A stretch of DNA of 64,000 nucleotides. Source: Owenia fusiformis (Eukaryota; Annelida; Polychaeta; Sabellida; Oweniidae). The notes beneath the pieces are model-generated. The model saw nothing but the letters and a program-made list of their open reading frames with translations. It ran no database searches and had not been told where the DNA came from. The translations under genes were made by a program, and so were the position numbers. This document shows, piece after piece, positions 25,308 to 35,410 of this stretch (position 1 is its first letter; every line of letters begins with the position of its first letter). Location: contig CAIIXF020000006.1 of assembly GCA_903813345.2 (NCBI GenBank), forward strand, positions 20,903,936 to 20,967,935, given 5' to 3'.

Positions 25308-26149
25308 TCAATTTGTACTACAATCTGTCTGCTCAAAATATGGCTCCATAGGGACTTTTTCTTTAACTTGATCTTTTTCACCAATTTTCTCCATATGTGC
25401 TTTAGATTGTCGATGTTTACATAAAGGTCCACTGTGGCCGAATGAAAGACCACATGGTTCACATTTATAAGGCTTTTCACCTGTATGTATTCTCACATGA
25501 TCTTTTAACAATTTGGCATTTCCAAAACCCTTTCCACAATAGGAGCAGATGTTGGTTTTAATGTGGGATACTTTGTGATGGAGGTCCAGCGATACTTTAG
25601 ATGGGAGTATTTTATGACATAATGAACATTCACTTTTTTCCATACTATGTTTCCATTTGATATGGCGATTTAAAGGTCCCTGGTTTGAAAATATCTCTCC
25701 ACATATATCGCATATGTGACCTTTAAAATCTTTAGGACAACTTGCTGCACATTCTGAATTAAGGATAAAATGACGGAAATATGTCTGCTGATATACAAAT
25801 TCTTTCTTACATGTGCCACATTTGTACGCAGGCTCCTTTAAATGACTCTGTGAGATATGACACTTCAACATGTACGGTTTCAGAAAGGATTTGTCACAAA
25901 TTGAACATTTATGCTTCTTTAATTTTTCTTGCATTCCCTGCCAATCTAAGTCAGTGTGTATCCTCAGATAATGGTTTGTATACATCCTAAACTCCTTACT
26001 ATGATAACCACACAGTTGACACTGAAACACTTCAATTTGATGCATATCTCTGGAATGGGTTTTCAGATGCAGCAAGGCAGGGAATTCACTTGGGCACAGT
26101 GTGCACTTATAAACCGGCAAACCCTCATTGTTTATTACTAGTATTCCAT
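25308..26149 (-). CDS. Zinc-finger cassette 4, alternative terminal exon of the BTB locus
   Basis: Single exon of 280 codons including the stop. The 3' splice site (TTTCTATTTTCAG) precedes 26149, and the exon opens in phase 1 as Asp-Gly-Ile-Leu-Val-Ile. Eight fingers with the common plan: finger 2 CQLCGYHSKEF, finger 4 CGTCKKEF...H-x6-C followed by AASCPKDF, and finger 8 reached through HTGEKPYKC. Finger 8 is slightly deviant ([15 protein letters not shown]). A short Lys/Glu-rich tail follows. No ATG lies between the splice site and finger 1, so this exon cannot make a complete finger array on its own and must be spliced to upstream coding sequence. Confidence 0.88.
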
Positions 26150-26501
26150 CTGAAAATAGAAATCAAGACCCATTTAATGATATGTTGTCTTATCTACTTT
26201 ATCTATGACTAGATCGGTATTCAGTAAAATCTGTAAGGTAAAACACCTCTATAAGGAACACCTTTTTTGATTGAACACTGACACACTGACTAATGTCAAA
26301 CAATTCTCTGTGAACAATTTCCCGTTGAATAAAGAGAATTCTACTTATACGGGTCTTACTGAACATGCATTAGTAAAAATAGTTATTCTAAAGTCCAGTT
26401 CAATAGAATCCTATTCTTTAATCAAACCTGTATTCAGAAAATATTCATCAACATATACTAATGGGAATGGCACTGTTAATGTATCATACACCAACAGTGT
26501 G

Positions 26502-26742
26502 CAGTGCTCTCCCCACATTGAAATCTCTGAGGCGCCGCACCTACATGCATTCTGTAAAAGCAAAATACCACTCAATGCAATTAGATGTGCCTCCTAAAAT
26601 GTTACAATAAAAAATAAACAAAATCATAAAATATTGCACAAAAAGGTACAAAAATCATAAAATGTTGCACAATAAGTTACAAAATGGTAAAATGTTGCAC
26701 TAAAAAAAATCCTCCACACAAAAATTCCTGGGGAGAGTACTG
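26502..26742. mobile_element. Short inverted-repeat element with 5-bp target duplication
   Basis: The ends CAGTGCTCTCCCCA and TGGGGAGAGTACTG are inverted copies with one mismatch. GTGTG flanks both ends (26497-26501 and 26743-26747). The interior holds AT-rich direct repeats (AAAATGTTGCAC). No coding capacity. The superfamily is uncertain. Confidence 0.6.
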
Positions 26743-27831
26743 GTGTGGGCGCTATCACCCTGGGGCAAATCTGGGAGATTCCTTGATTTTTGCACCATGT
26801 ATAGTAGTGCATCACTATATTGGATTTTGGACCTTTTAAATACTGATAATAGAAGTCAACTCCATAGAAATCAATCAGCTTCATTTTCAAAGTGTACCAT
26901 AGACTATCCATTCTTCCAAGACTGAGCTACATGCATTGTTTTGCACATATAAATAAAAGAATTACTAAATAGGTGAATTCTGATACTCATAGCATCTTTC
27001 TGTTTCACCTGGGCTGAGAAGAAATGAGATGTCATGGTTTATCATGATGATATAGGTGACTGAAGTAGTAACATTGGCCGGGCTAGTATTTAGTAAATCA
27101 TACATTTCATAGATATCAACACTCATTTGCTTCACTCACTCATGTTTACATTTGATATCAGCTCGTCAATAAAAATGATATCACTCAAAATAATCTGATA
27201 TTATTTATATTATGAAATATAACAAAACGTAATACTAGTATGTTAACTTCCTAATCTCATTAAAAACCAGAATTCAAAGGGTATAATACGCTATATTAGC
27301 AAAGCCCTTATTGAATACGTTCTGTTTGTGCAAATTGTGCATTTCATTTATCTTTGTATATTGTATCAACCATAAAAACAAATGAGTGAAATGGTGAATT
27401 ATGAAAAAACTGATGAGAAGTATTTCTGCAATGGCTACTGATCACCTGATTTACTGATCACTTCTTATTGCCAGGCTTCATGTTTTCAATTTATTTTATT
27501 GTCTATTTGAATCATGAAGTCACTTCAGTAGAGTTCAGTATATCATAGTGGTAATCATGGTCATGGTTTGCCCCTTGGCCATTATTTTTCCATCTCTAAG
27601 ATTCAATGTTTATCCATTACATATTTTATTCAATGAAAACTGAAGACTAGATTTATGGTTTTGATTTATAATTATAAATGTGCAAAAAATAATTAAATAC
27701 AAACTGAACTATGTTATTACAATTATAAAAATATATTCATTTACTAAAATTCAAATGGTGGTCTTGTGAAACATTAAGAACAAGTGAAGACAATAAACTA
27801 CAGGTCATAAACATTAATACTTTTAATGTTA

Positions 27832-28682
27832 TTAATAATTCTCTTGTGTTGTTTGATAATCACTATTTGTCACATTTTCTACCATTACTATATTTCCTGG
27901 AATTGTCTTGCCACATTTCTCAATGTGTCCTTTAGATTGTTTATGTTTACACAAACTACCACTCTGCGCAAATGACACATCACAAAATTCACATCTATAA
28001 GGTTTTTCACCTGTATGTATTCTAATATGCTCCTTTAACCCTCTTAGCCAACCAAATCCTATTCCACAATATGTGCAAATGTGAGTTTTGTTGTGACATC
28101 TTACAACATGGTCAATCAAAGCAGCCTCAGAAGGATATGTTTTATGGCATGTTGCACACTCGCTTTTCACCATGCTATGCTTCCTTTTGATATGGTGTTT
28201 AAGGGAGGACTGATTTGCACACATATAACCGCATATATCACATACGGTACCTTTGAAATCCCTAGGACAGCTACTTTCACACTTTGAGTTATTAACAAAA
28301 TGCTGACGATATGTTTGATTATACACAAAACTCTTCTGACATGTTCCACATTTGTAAGCAGCCTCTTTTAAATGACTCTTTGTGACGTGCTGTTTCAAAA
28401 GATAAGGTTTTCCGAAGGATCTCCCGCAATACATACAATCATGCTTTTCTGACCCATACTGCATTTTCTGCCAGTCTAAATCTGTATGGTTTCTTATGTA
28501 ATGATTTGTATATCTTCCAAATGCCTTATTGTGATATCCACATAGTTTACACTGAAACAGTTCAATTTGATGCACATCTCTACAATGGATTTTCAGATTC
28601 AGCATTGTGCGGAATTCACTGGGACACATTGCACACTTATATACCAATTGGTTACCCACTTTGTTTACTATAAGTATTTCAT
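27832..28682 (-). CDS. Zinc-finger cassette 3, alternative terminal exon of the BTB locus
   Basis: Single exon of 283 codons including the stop. The 3' splice site (TTTCTACTTTCAG) precedes 28682, and the exon opens in phase 1 as Asp-Glu-Ile-Leu-Ile-Val; Gly2 of the usual DG start is Glu here. Eight fingers: finger 2 [11 protein letters not shown], finger 4 CGTCQKSF...H-x6-C followed by ESSCPRDF, finger 5 with CGYMC in place of the usual aromatic, and fingers 7-8 joined by [10 protein letters not shown] tail of about 27 residues follows finger 8. The nearest AATAAA on the minus strand lies about 200 nt past the stop. Confidence 0.88.
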
Positions 28683-28807
28683 CTGAAAGTAGAAAGGAAG
28701 ATGTATTAAAGTTAAGCTGTCTGTCAGATTAAATCAGTATCAGCACTCTACAACTATTTTTGTCATCTAATATACAGTTGTGATTTCTATGTAATTTATG
28801 TCATTCT

Positions 28808-29010
28808 AGTGATCTCCACAGGATTTCTTCTCAAGTGGGTGCAAAATTCTCATTTTCACAATTCAGACCAAAATTGGTCAAAATATGCCCATTTTTATGG
28901 TTTTTCTCATTTTCAAGTGGGTGCAAATGGATTTTCAGGTGGATGCAGGCCTTTTTTTAAAATCTCAGTTGGTTGCTGCACCCACTTGTTTTAATGCTGG
29001 GTAGATCACT
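28808..29010. mobile_element. Small inverted-repeat element (related copy near 16.0 kb)
   Basis: The ends AGTGATCTCCACAG and CTGGGTAGATCACT are inverted copies with two mismatches. The interior has repeated AAGTGGGTGCAAA words. Sequence near 16020-16140 is a related but end-less copy. I found no clear target duplication, so the class is open. Confidence 0.45.
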
Positions 29011-29665
29011 GCATTCATCTACAAGGCTTTCATGTATCTAAGGCTGGGGAAATTCCTGCATGATTCTAGCATTCACATATTTGATGAAGAGCATTTCTTT
29101 GGTTAAAGTGTCCTGCAATTTTGGTGACATCACATAAAGCACCAAGTTTACACCACCAGGGGATTAGAAGAATTGATTTTAAATATAATCAAAGTAAAAA
29201 ACATGTGTTTGGAGCAGTAGAATTTATTAAATAACATTATGTAACATACATGTATATTACCTTGATACCTCATTTTCTACAGACTAAAGCTAAAACTCCA
29301 ACTGAGTAATGTATAATATACGATAATCCGCACAAACGCAATCAATGAGAGTTTAATAGGTTGGAGGAAGAGAGAATATTGTAGCAAAGTTCACTGCATG
29401 CTGCTTGCTTGCTTACTATAATATGACTTACTGGCCATGTGGTCACTGAACTCATGCAGACGTCATAAAATTGCAATTAGCATATAATACATATATTTTC
29501 CAGAGATAGAAAATATTCAAGGAGAGTACTTGAATAAGCGATACTAGGATTTTATTTCATAATTTTCGAAGGTAAATGCCAATTAAGGCTTTTAAGCTTT
29601 ACAAGGCAGGCCAATCACATACTTTCTCTGAAAGGCTTGGATGGGTTAAAATATGGGTGAATTTT

Positions 29666-30450
29666 TTACATTTTTGCCACTTGTTTTTCAGTGTGTCCTT
29701 TAGATTTCTTATGGTTACTTAGACTTCCACTTTGAGCAAATGATACATTACACAGTTCACACCTATGAGGCTTTTCCCCAGTATGAGTCCTCATATGGCT
29801 TTCCAAATTTCTAACTGATCCGAAAGTTTTTCCACAAGTCGTGCATTGATGTGATTTATTATGGGTTTCTGCCAGGTGTCTCTCCATTGATTCTCTGCAT
29901 GAGAGAACTTTATGACAAATGGTGCATTCAATGTTCCTCTTTTTATGCATCCATTTGATATGGTGTTTGAGATTGCTCAAGAAAACAAACATTTCTCCAC
30001 ATATATTGCAAATCTGATAATTGAAGTTTTTCGGACAGCTTGCCTTGCATTTCTGATTATTCAAAAAGTGTCTTCTGTATTTCCCATGGTGTATGAATCC
30101 AGCCTTACATGTTCCACATGTGTGGAATATTTGCTTAGAGTGAAACTGTGCAACGTGGCGATTTAATAAGCATTTATTTGTAAACTTCTTTTCACACTTA
30201 TTACATTCTTCAGTCTTCAGTTTTTCAGCTCTGACTACATGTATGTTAAAGTCTGTGTGGATCGCAATATAATGTTCTGTATATCTGTCAAGACGCTTAA
30301 CATGATAGTCACACAGTCTACACTGAAACATTTCAATCTGATGACAGCTTATGAAATGTTTTCTCAGACGCAGTAGATTATGGAATTCTTCAAGACACAA
30401 TGTACATTTATAAACCAGTTTACTTGGATTCTTCAGAGTCAGAATTCCAT
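29666..30450 (-). CDS. Zinc-finger cassette 2, alternative terminal exon of the BTB locus
   Basis: Single exon of 261 codons including the stop. The 3' splice site (TTTATTTCCAG) precedes 30450, and the exon opens in phase 1 as Asp-Gly-Ile-Leu-Thr-Leu. Eight fingers: finger 1 with CLEEF, finger 2 CRLCDYHVKRL, finger 4 CGTCKAGF...H-x6-C followed by KASCPKNF, finger 7 CTTCGKTFGSV, and HTGEKPHRC before finger 8. It ends a few residues after the last finger, without the tail seen in cassette 5. A minus-strand AATAAA at 29556-29551, about 110 nt past the stop, is a plausible poly(A) signal. Confidence 0.88.
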
Positions 30451-30584
30451 CTGGAAATAAAAGGAATATTTATAAATATTTCCAGGTTCATGACTAATTC
30501 CATAATTTACCTTAGAATGACTAATTGATTGTGCATACAATAAAATCAAACAACCACTGAAAGCCAAATATTGCCAATTCTCAA

Positions 30585-30796
30585 CAGGCCCGTAGCCAGG
30601 ACTTGCCAAGGGGGGTTCATTTTTCAAAAATTTCCAGGGGGGTTCACATTTGACAATTTTGGCCCAAATATGGCTAAAATCACTTGAGAAGTGCTCAAAA
30701 TGGTGAAAAACTGCATGATTTTGAAAGAATTTTTGGCTGGGGGGGGGGGGTTCGTCCGAACCCTGCGAACCCCCCCCCCCCCTGGCTACGGGCCTG
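30585..30796. mobile_element. 212-bp MITE with perfect 16-bp inverted ends
   Basis: The ends CAGGCCCGTAGCCAGG and CCTGGCTACGGGCCTG are perfect inverted copies. The 5 bp CTCAA flank both sides (30580-30584 and 30797-30801). The interior has G and C homopolymer runs near the right end. It is non-coding and sits in the intron just upstream of cassette 2. Ends of this type are common in invertebrate DNA transposons; the superfamily is not certain. A degenerate relative may lie near 10210-10430 (GTAGCCAGGGGG). Confidence 0.8.
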
Positions 30797-31148
30797 CTCA
30801 AAAATACAATTTGTGACATAATGCACAACAAATCATATTGCAACAAAACTTAAAGAATGTACTTATACGTATTAGGGGAAACTATGGTTAACTAATATTA
30901 ATACTTGTAGTTCCATAGGAAAGTGCTACAAGAGTGCTGTATATTGCTTATATACAGCTCATTTAACTCAAGCTTTTTAATCTTTAAAAAATTTAATTTT
31001 AAAATCCAGCATGCTTTTTTTCAATCGCTTTCATTCACTTTCTGATAACAATTGTTAGACCTTAATATATTAAACTTACACTTTACAGAGGCCCAAAATA
31101 CATTTTTACCCTTCTTAAACATGTTTTTCAGGTTGGATTATTATATCA

Positions 31149-31408
31149 CAAAACTATTTTTTCTTCTTTTCACAACCTTTATTTTACTAAACAGGACATT
31201 TCGGATCCTGTCTGGATCCTTCTTCAACTGTATATAAACTGAACTGAAGCACTACAAAACAATTGAATAAAAACAATATTACATCATAATAATTCACCAA
31301 AAATTCATTCCAAATTCCTGCCAATTTAAAAAAACGTCACATTTCACAGGAATTCTGTTCAGTCCTGTTTAGTAAAATAAAGGTTGTGAAAAGGAAAAAA
31401 TAGTTTTG
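31149..31408. repeat. Foldback repeat with hammerhead-like motif
   Basis: Arms of 47-49 bp (31149-31197 and 31362-31408) are inverted copies with a small indel. At the inner edge of the left arm the minus strand (31230-31194) reads TTGAAGA, a stem AGGATCC..GGATCC with a 5-nt loop, then GAAA. This matches the order of the hammerhead ribozyme core boxes (CUGANGA, stem II, GAAA) apart from one base. Such motifs are known at the ends of Penelope-like retroelements. No reverse transcriptase is visible here. Confidence 0.5.
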
Positions 31409-31914
31409 TACATTTTTACCATATGAAATTCAAAGAAAGGTCAAATCAGCATGAATACACATTTGTGGACAAAATGACTACATATTTGCAGGACATGATT
31501 TATTTCTCAAAGCTTTAAAATACTTTATTCTTTATTTAATACTTTACACTTTACACATGCAAACAACATTGGACCCCGTACAAACTCCTTCGAGCTTACT
31601 AGGCCCATACAACCTCGAATGATGCTTGTAATTGTTGTTTTTGAGGCCCGTATGAGCTTGTAATTTTGAGGCCCATACAAGCTCGTAAGAGGTCTGTTAT
31701 TGGACTCTTTTACAGCACAAAAAATTATTTATTGTCGAGTCATGCTACATGATTCACGTATCTAACTATAACATGTTATATATGTTTAATCAGTTCAGAC
31801 ATTATTCATACATCCGATAACAATATGTTTTTGTTTACATCACATTTCAAATTCATACTGTTCATCATACAGATATGCAAATATTTTGAAATTATTGAAG
31901 ACATATTAATTCAT

Positions 31915-32652
31915 AACTAGATAACAGCAACTCCGCGGAGTAGCAAATCCCAACGAACAAAATATCAATTACCGAATTCCAATCAATTATACTCATTACT
32001 ATGGTTAAAATTGAAAAATTTATATTTTAGAATTGTGAATTCCTGCAAAGCAGCCATTTTGAATTTTTTGAGGTACAAATCTGAAAAATAATACCATAAT
32101 TGTGATCTACTCCAAAATTCCTTCAATTTGAGTATAATATAGCCATACTTTGAAGGGATCGAAAAATTATTGCGAAATCGTAGATTAGACGGCCATTTTG
32201 AATTTTATGAGGCTTGAATCAGAAAAAGATACAATATTTGCAATCTACTCTTAATTGCCTTTCATTTGAGTATAATAAAGCTATACTTCAGAAAGATCTA
32301 AAAATTAGCGAAAATTTCTGTTTTCCTGTCCCCCATACACAGCCCCTGGGGGTCAGGATGAAAAACACGGAATATATGTGAAATAGATGAATGTTGTGAA
32401 TATACTACCAAAAATTTCAAACAATAATATTAATTACTTTGGTTTAGAATGAAAAATTTATGATTTTTGCGTAAAACTATTCACCAATATACATCTTTCC
32501 ACTGAATATGAAGAAAATCCATCAACTAGTATTTGAGTTATCTTCCGGATAGACGGACTGACTGACTGACTGACTGACGGACAGACGGACGGACGGACAG
32601 ACGGACGGAGGGCTTCACTATATCCCTACCGAACTTCGTTCATTGGGATAAT
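31915..32652. repeat. Interspersed repeat family, copy 1
   Basis: It starts AACTAGATAACAGCAACTCC and ends with a GACT/GACG simple repeat (32548-32608) followed by TATCCCTACCGAACTTCGTT and GGGATAATAA. A second copy with the same start and end lies at 37209-37712, and a reversed internal part at about 55290-55650. Two internal blocks both read CCATTTTGAATTTT..GAGG, so the element itself contains a duplication. Class unknown. Confidence 0.7.
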
Positions 32653-32809
32653 AAGATATAATTGAACATGTTGAAATGTAATTCTTAAGTATGCTGTATT
32701 CTATTAATAACAAGGCACAGGACGTGAACGAGATCACACCATCAAATAGGCAGACACTATGAACCAGGAAAACTGTTCTCCTATTATGTTTACAAATTTC
32801 AAGAACAAG

Positions 32810-33205
32810 AAAACAAGATGGCCGCCCAAAAGTTAATCAGCTCTAGTACTTGATATCCTCTATCATGTGTGTAAATTTGAAGGAAATCCGATGAGCGGAT
32901 TTTCTGAAATGGCGACGACAAGATTTTTCGAAAAATCTTCAAAATGGCTGCCAGAAAACAAGATGGCCAGCCAAAAGTTAATCAGCTCTAGTACTTGATA
33001 TCCTCTATCATTTGTGTAAATTTGAAGGAAATCCAATGAGCGGTTTTCCTGAAATGGCGATGACAAGATTTTTCGAAAAACCTTCAAAATGGCCGCCAGA
33101 AAACAAGATGGCCACCCAAAAGTTAATCAGCTCTAGTACTTCATATGCTCTATCATCTCTGCGAATTTGGAGAAAATCTGATGAGCAGTTTTCCTTAAAC
33201 GGCGA
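32810..33205. repeat. Tandem repeat, 145-bp period
   Basis: Three copies begin AAAACAAGATGGCC at 32810, 32955 and 33100. Each continues with AAAGTTAATCAGCTCTAGTA and GATTTTTCGAAAAA. A short CGACCACGATCA simple repeat and a zone of degenerate TTACGAGC/TTACGGGC words (to about 33660) follow. Open frames here are products of repetition. Confidence 0.85.
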
Positions 33206-33751
33206 TGACAAAAATGCGGGACGATCACGACCACGATCACGACCACGACCACGATGGTGTGATAAAAAGTGTTCATCAAAATAAACGAACAGTTACGAGC
33301 CTCATTACGAGCCCCATATTGGAAAGTACAGTGCTCAAAAGTTACAAGCCATTACGGGCCTTGTTAAGGGCATCGTATAGGCAAGTACAAGGCTCGAAAA
33401 TTACAAGCTACTACAGGCCTCGTAACAGGCACATACGAGCAAGTATTGGGACTGAAAATTACGATTTATTACGGGGTTCGTTACGGGCACCGTATGGTCA
33501 AGTACGGGGGTCGAAAATTACGAGCTATTACTTGCCTTGTAATTAAAAGCTCTTACGATGCTCGACAAATACAACCATTATGAGACTCATAACGAGTCCT
33601 GTACAAGTTTGTACAGGGCCCATTGACTCAATGAGCCTTGTATGGGCTTGTACGAGGTCTGATGTAATTTGCCTTATAGGCCATTCTATAAACTCCATCC
33701 CAGATTGTAAAATGTTTCACATGGATATAATGGTGGTCAGTCAGAATGTCT

Positions 33752-34533
33752 TCACCATCTGGACTTATGCTGTTTCTCAATGTGTCCTTTAGATTGCCTA
33801 TGTTTACACAAACTTCCACTGTGTGCAAATGACACATCACAAAGTTCACATCTATAAGGTTTTTCACCTGTATGTATTCTAATATGTCTCTTCAAAATGT
33901 TCTCTAACCCAAATTTTTTTCCACAATATGTGCATTGAAGTGATTTGTTATGGGAATTTCTGAAATGTGAGTCTAGTGATGCCTTGGAAGGGAATATTTT
34001 ATGACAACTTGTGCACTCGCTGCTCATCTTATTATGCATCTTTTCCACATGGCCCTTCAAATCAGACAAACAATCATACTTTTGTCCACAAATATTGCAT
34101 ACTTGAAAGTTGAACCTTTTTGGACAACTTTTTGCACAGTCGGGACTTGTCAAATAATGCCTCTTGTAGCGTGTATGATATACAAATCCCCTCCCACAAG
34201 TTTCACATGTGAAAAGTACTTCCTTGGAATGAACCTGTGCTATATGATTCTTCAAATAACTTTTTTTCGTGAATTTTGCATCACACTGGTTGCAAGCCAT
34301 TTTCTTTGGCATTTTAGCCCCGACAAACTCCAGGTCTGTGTGGTTTTTAAGGTAATGATTTGTGTAATGCCCAAAACATTTATTGTAGTAGCCACAGCGT
34401 TTACAGTGAAAAAACTCATACTGATGAACATTTCGGGAATGCTTTTTCAAATACAGCATAACTGAGAATTCCTCTGGGCATATTGTACACTTATAAACCA
34501 GTGTACTAGAATTCTTCAGTACCAGAGTCCCAT
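33752..34533 (-). CDS. Zinc-finger cassette 1, alternative terminal exon of the BTB locus
   Basis: Single exon of 260 codons plus the shared first codon, including the stop. The 3' splice site (CTTTTTCCAG) precedes 34533, and the exon opens in phase 1 as Asp-Gly-Thr-Leu-Val-Leu. Eight fingers: finger 2 [11 protein letters not shown], finger 4 CETCGRGF...H-x6-C followed by AKSCPKRF, and finger 8 reached through HTGEKPYRC and ending KHRQSKGH. It is the cassette nearest the common BTB exons, so it is probably the default 3' end unless skipped. Fingers 6-8 nearly match cassette 5. Confidence 0.88.
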
Positions 34534-34984
34534 CTGGAAAAAGAAATAATATCCTTAGTTGTAATATTCCTAGACTATTGACCATCTGTTTAAGTAAGCC
34601 ATCATTTCATGTCACATTTTGGCTCTGACCTAAAAATCAATAAGAGCAAAAAGACAAAAATCATCGTCTTTCAAACAATTTTCAGCATGGTTTAGATTAT
34701 TGACAAGAAATATGCACACGAAACAGTTTCCAAATCCATTATTTCCAAGTCTCACAGAAGTAGAGTATATCCTAAAGAGTCAAATCTGAAATCAAAGAAA
34801 CATCTGTGTGAGTGTCAAAAGTTATAGAAGACCTAAGTTTAATTCATTGGGGGATAAGGGAAATAATATGAGTACATGAGTGAGGAATGTATTACATTAT
34901 TAGTGAATTTGAACTTGGAGATTCATGGGAAAATCAAAAAAAAATTCAAATTTTGTTAAATGGGGATTGAGGAGGATAAAGCCA

Positions 34985-35410
34985 TCATGAATTAGTTTTT
35001 CCACAGCTGTCAACATTTTGAGATTGTCCCTGTTCAATATACCCTTTGGTGTCAACATTTTGAGACTGTCCCTGTTCAATATACCCTTTGGTGTCAACAT
35101 TTTGAGACTGTCCCTGTTCAATATACCCTTTAGTGTCAACATTTTGAGACTGTCCCTGTTCAATATACCCTTTGGTGTCAACATTTTGAGACTGTCCCTG
35201 TTCAATATACCCTTTAGTGTCAACATTTTGAGACTGTCCCTGTTCAATATACCCTTTGGTGTCAATATTTTGAGACTGTCCCTGTTCAATATACCCTTTA
35301 GTGTCAACATTTTGAGACTGTCCCTGTTCAATATACCCTTTGGTGTCCAGTTGCAAATATGATAGAGAAACAAAGAGGACAAAGACAAATGTTAAGAAGA
35401 CATGTAACAT
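34985..35410 (-). CDS. Putative secreted protein with eight 14-residue repeats
   Basis: Intronless frame of 141 codons plus stop. Residues 1-21 (MLHVFLTFVFVLFVSLSYLQL) have the form of a signal peptide. Eight tandem copies of DTKGYIEQGQSQNV follow, then a short tail SCGKTNS. Of the three variable positions seen between repeats at DNA level, two are synonymous (Thr ACC/ACT, Gln CAA/CAG) and one is Val/Ile. It lies inside the BTB locus, between the two-finger exon and cassette 1, on the same strand. I do not recognise the protein. Against a gene: the 42-bp unit is a multiple of three without stops, so other frames are open too. A repetitive secreted or structural peptide is possible; function unknown. 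Confidence 0.4.
   Translation of the reverse strand: MLHVFLTFVFVLFVSLSYLQLDTKGYIEQGQSQNVDTKGYIEQGQSQNIDTKGYIEQGQSQNVDTKGYIEQGQSQNVDTKGYIEQGQSQNVDTKGYIEQGQSQNVDTKGYIEQGQSQNVDTKGYIEQGQSQNVDSCGKTNS
35009..35346. repeat. Tandem repeat, 42-bp unit, eight copies
   Basis: Eight nearly identical head-to-tail copies of a 42-bp unit beginning GTCAACATTTTGAGACTGTC and containing TTCAATATACCCTTTGGTGT. Alternate copies differ at one site (TTTGGT against TTTAGT), so a two-unit (84-bp) higher-order step probably expanded. Confidence 0.95.

Noticed and set aside
33205-33546. 113-codon plus-strand frame
   Set aside because: It begins in a CGACCA simple repeat and continues through degenerate TTACGAGC repeats; no protein features.
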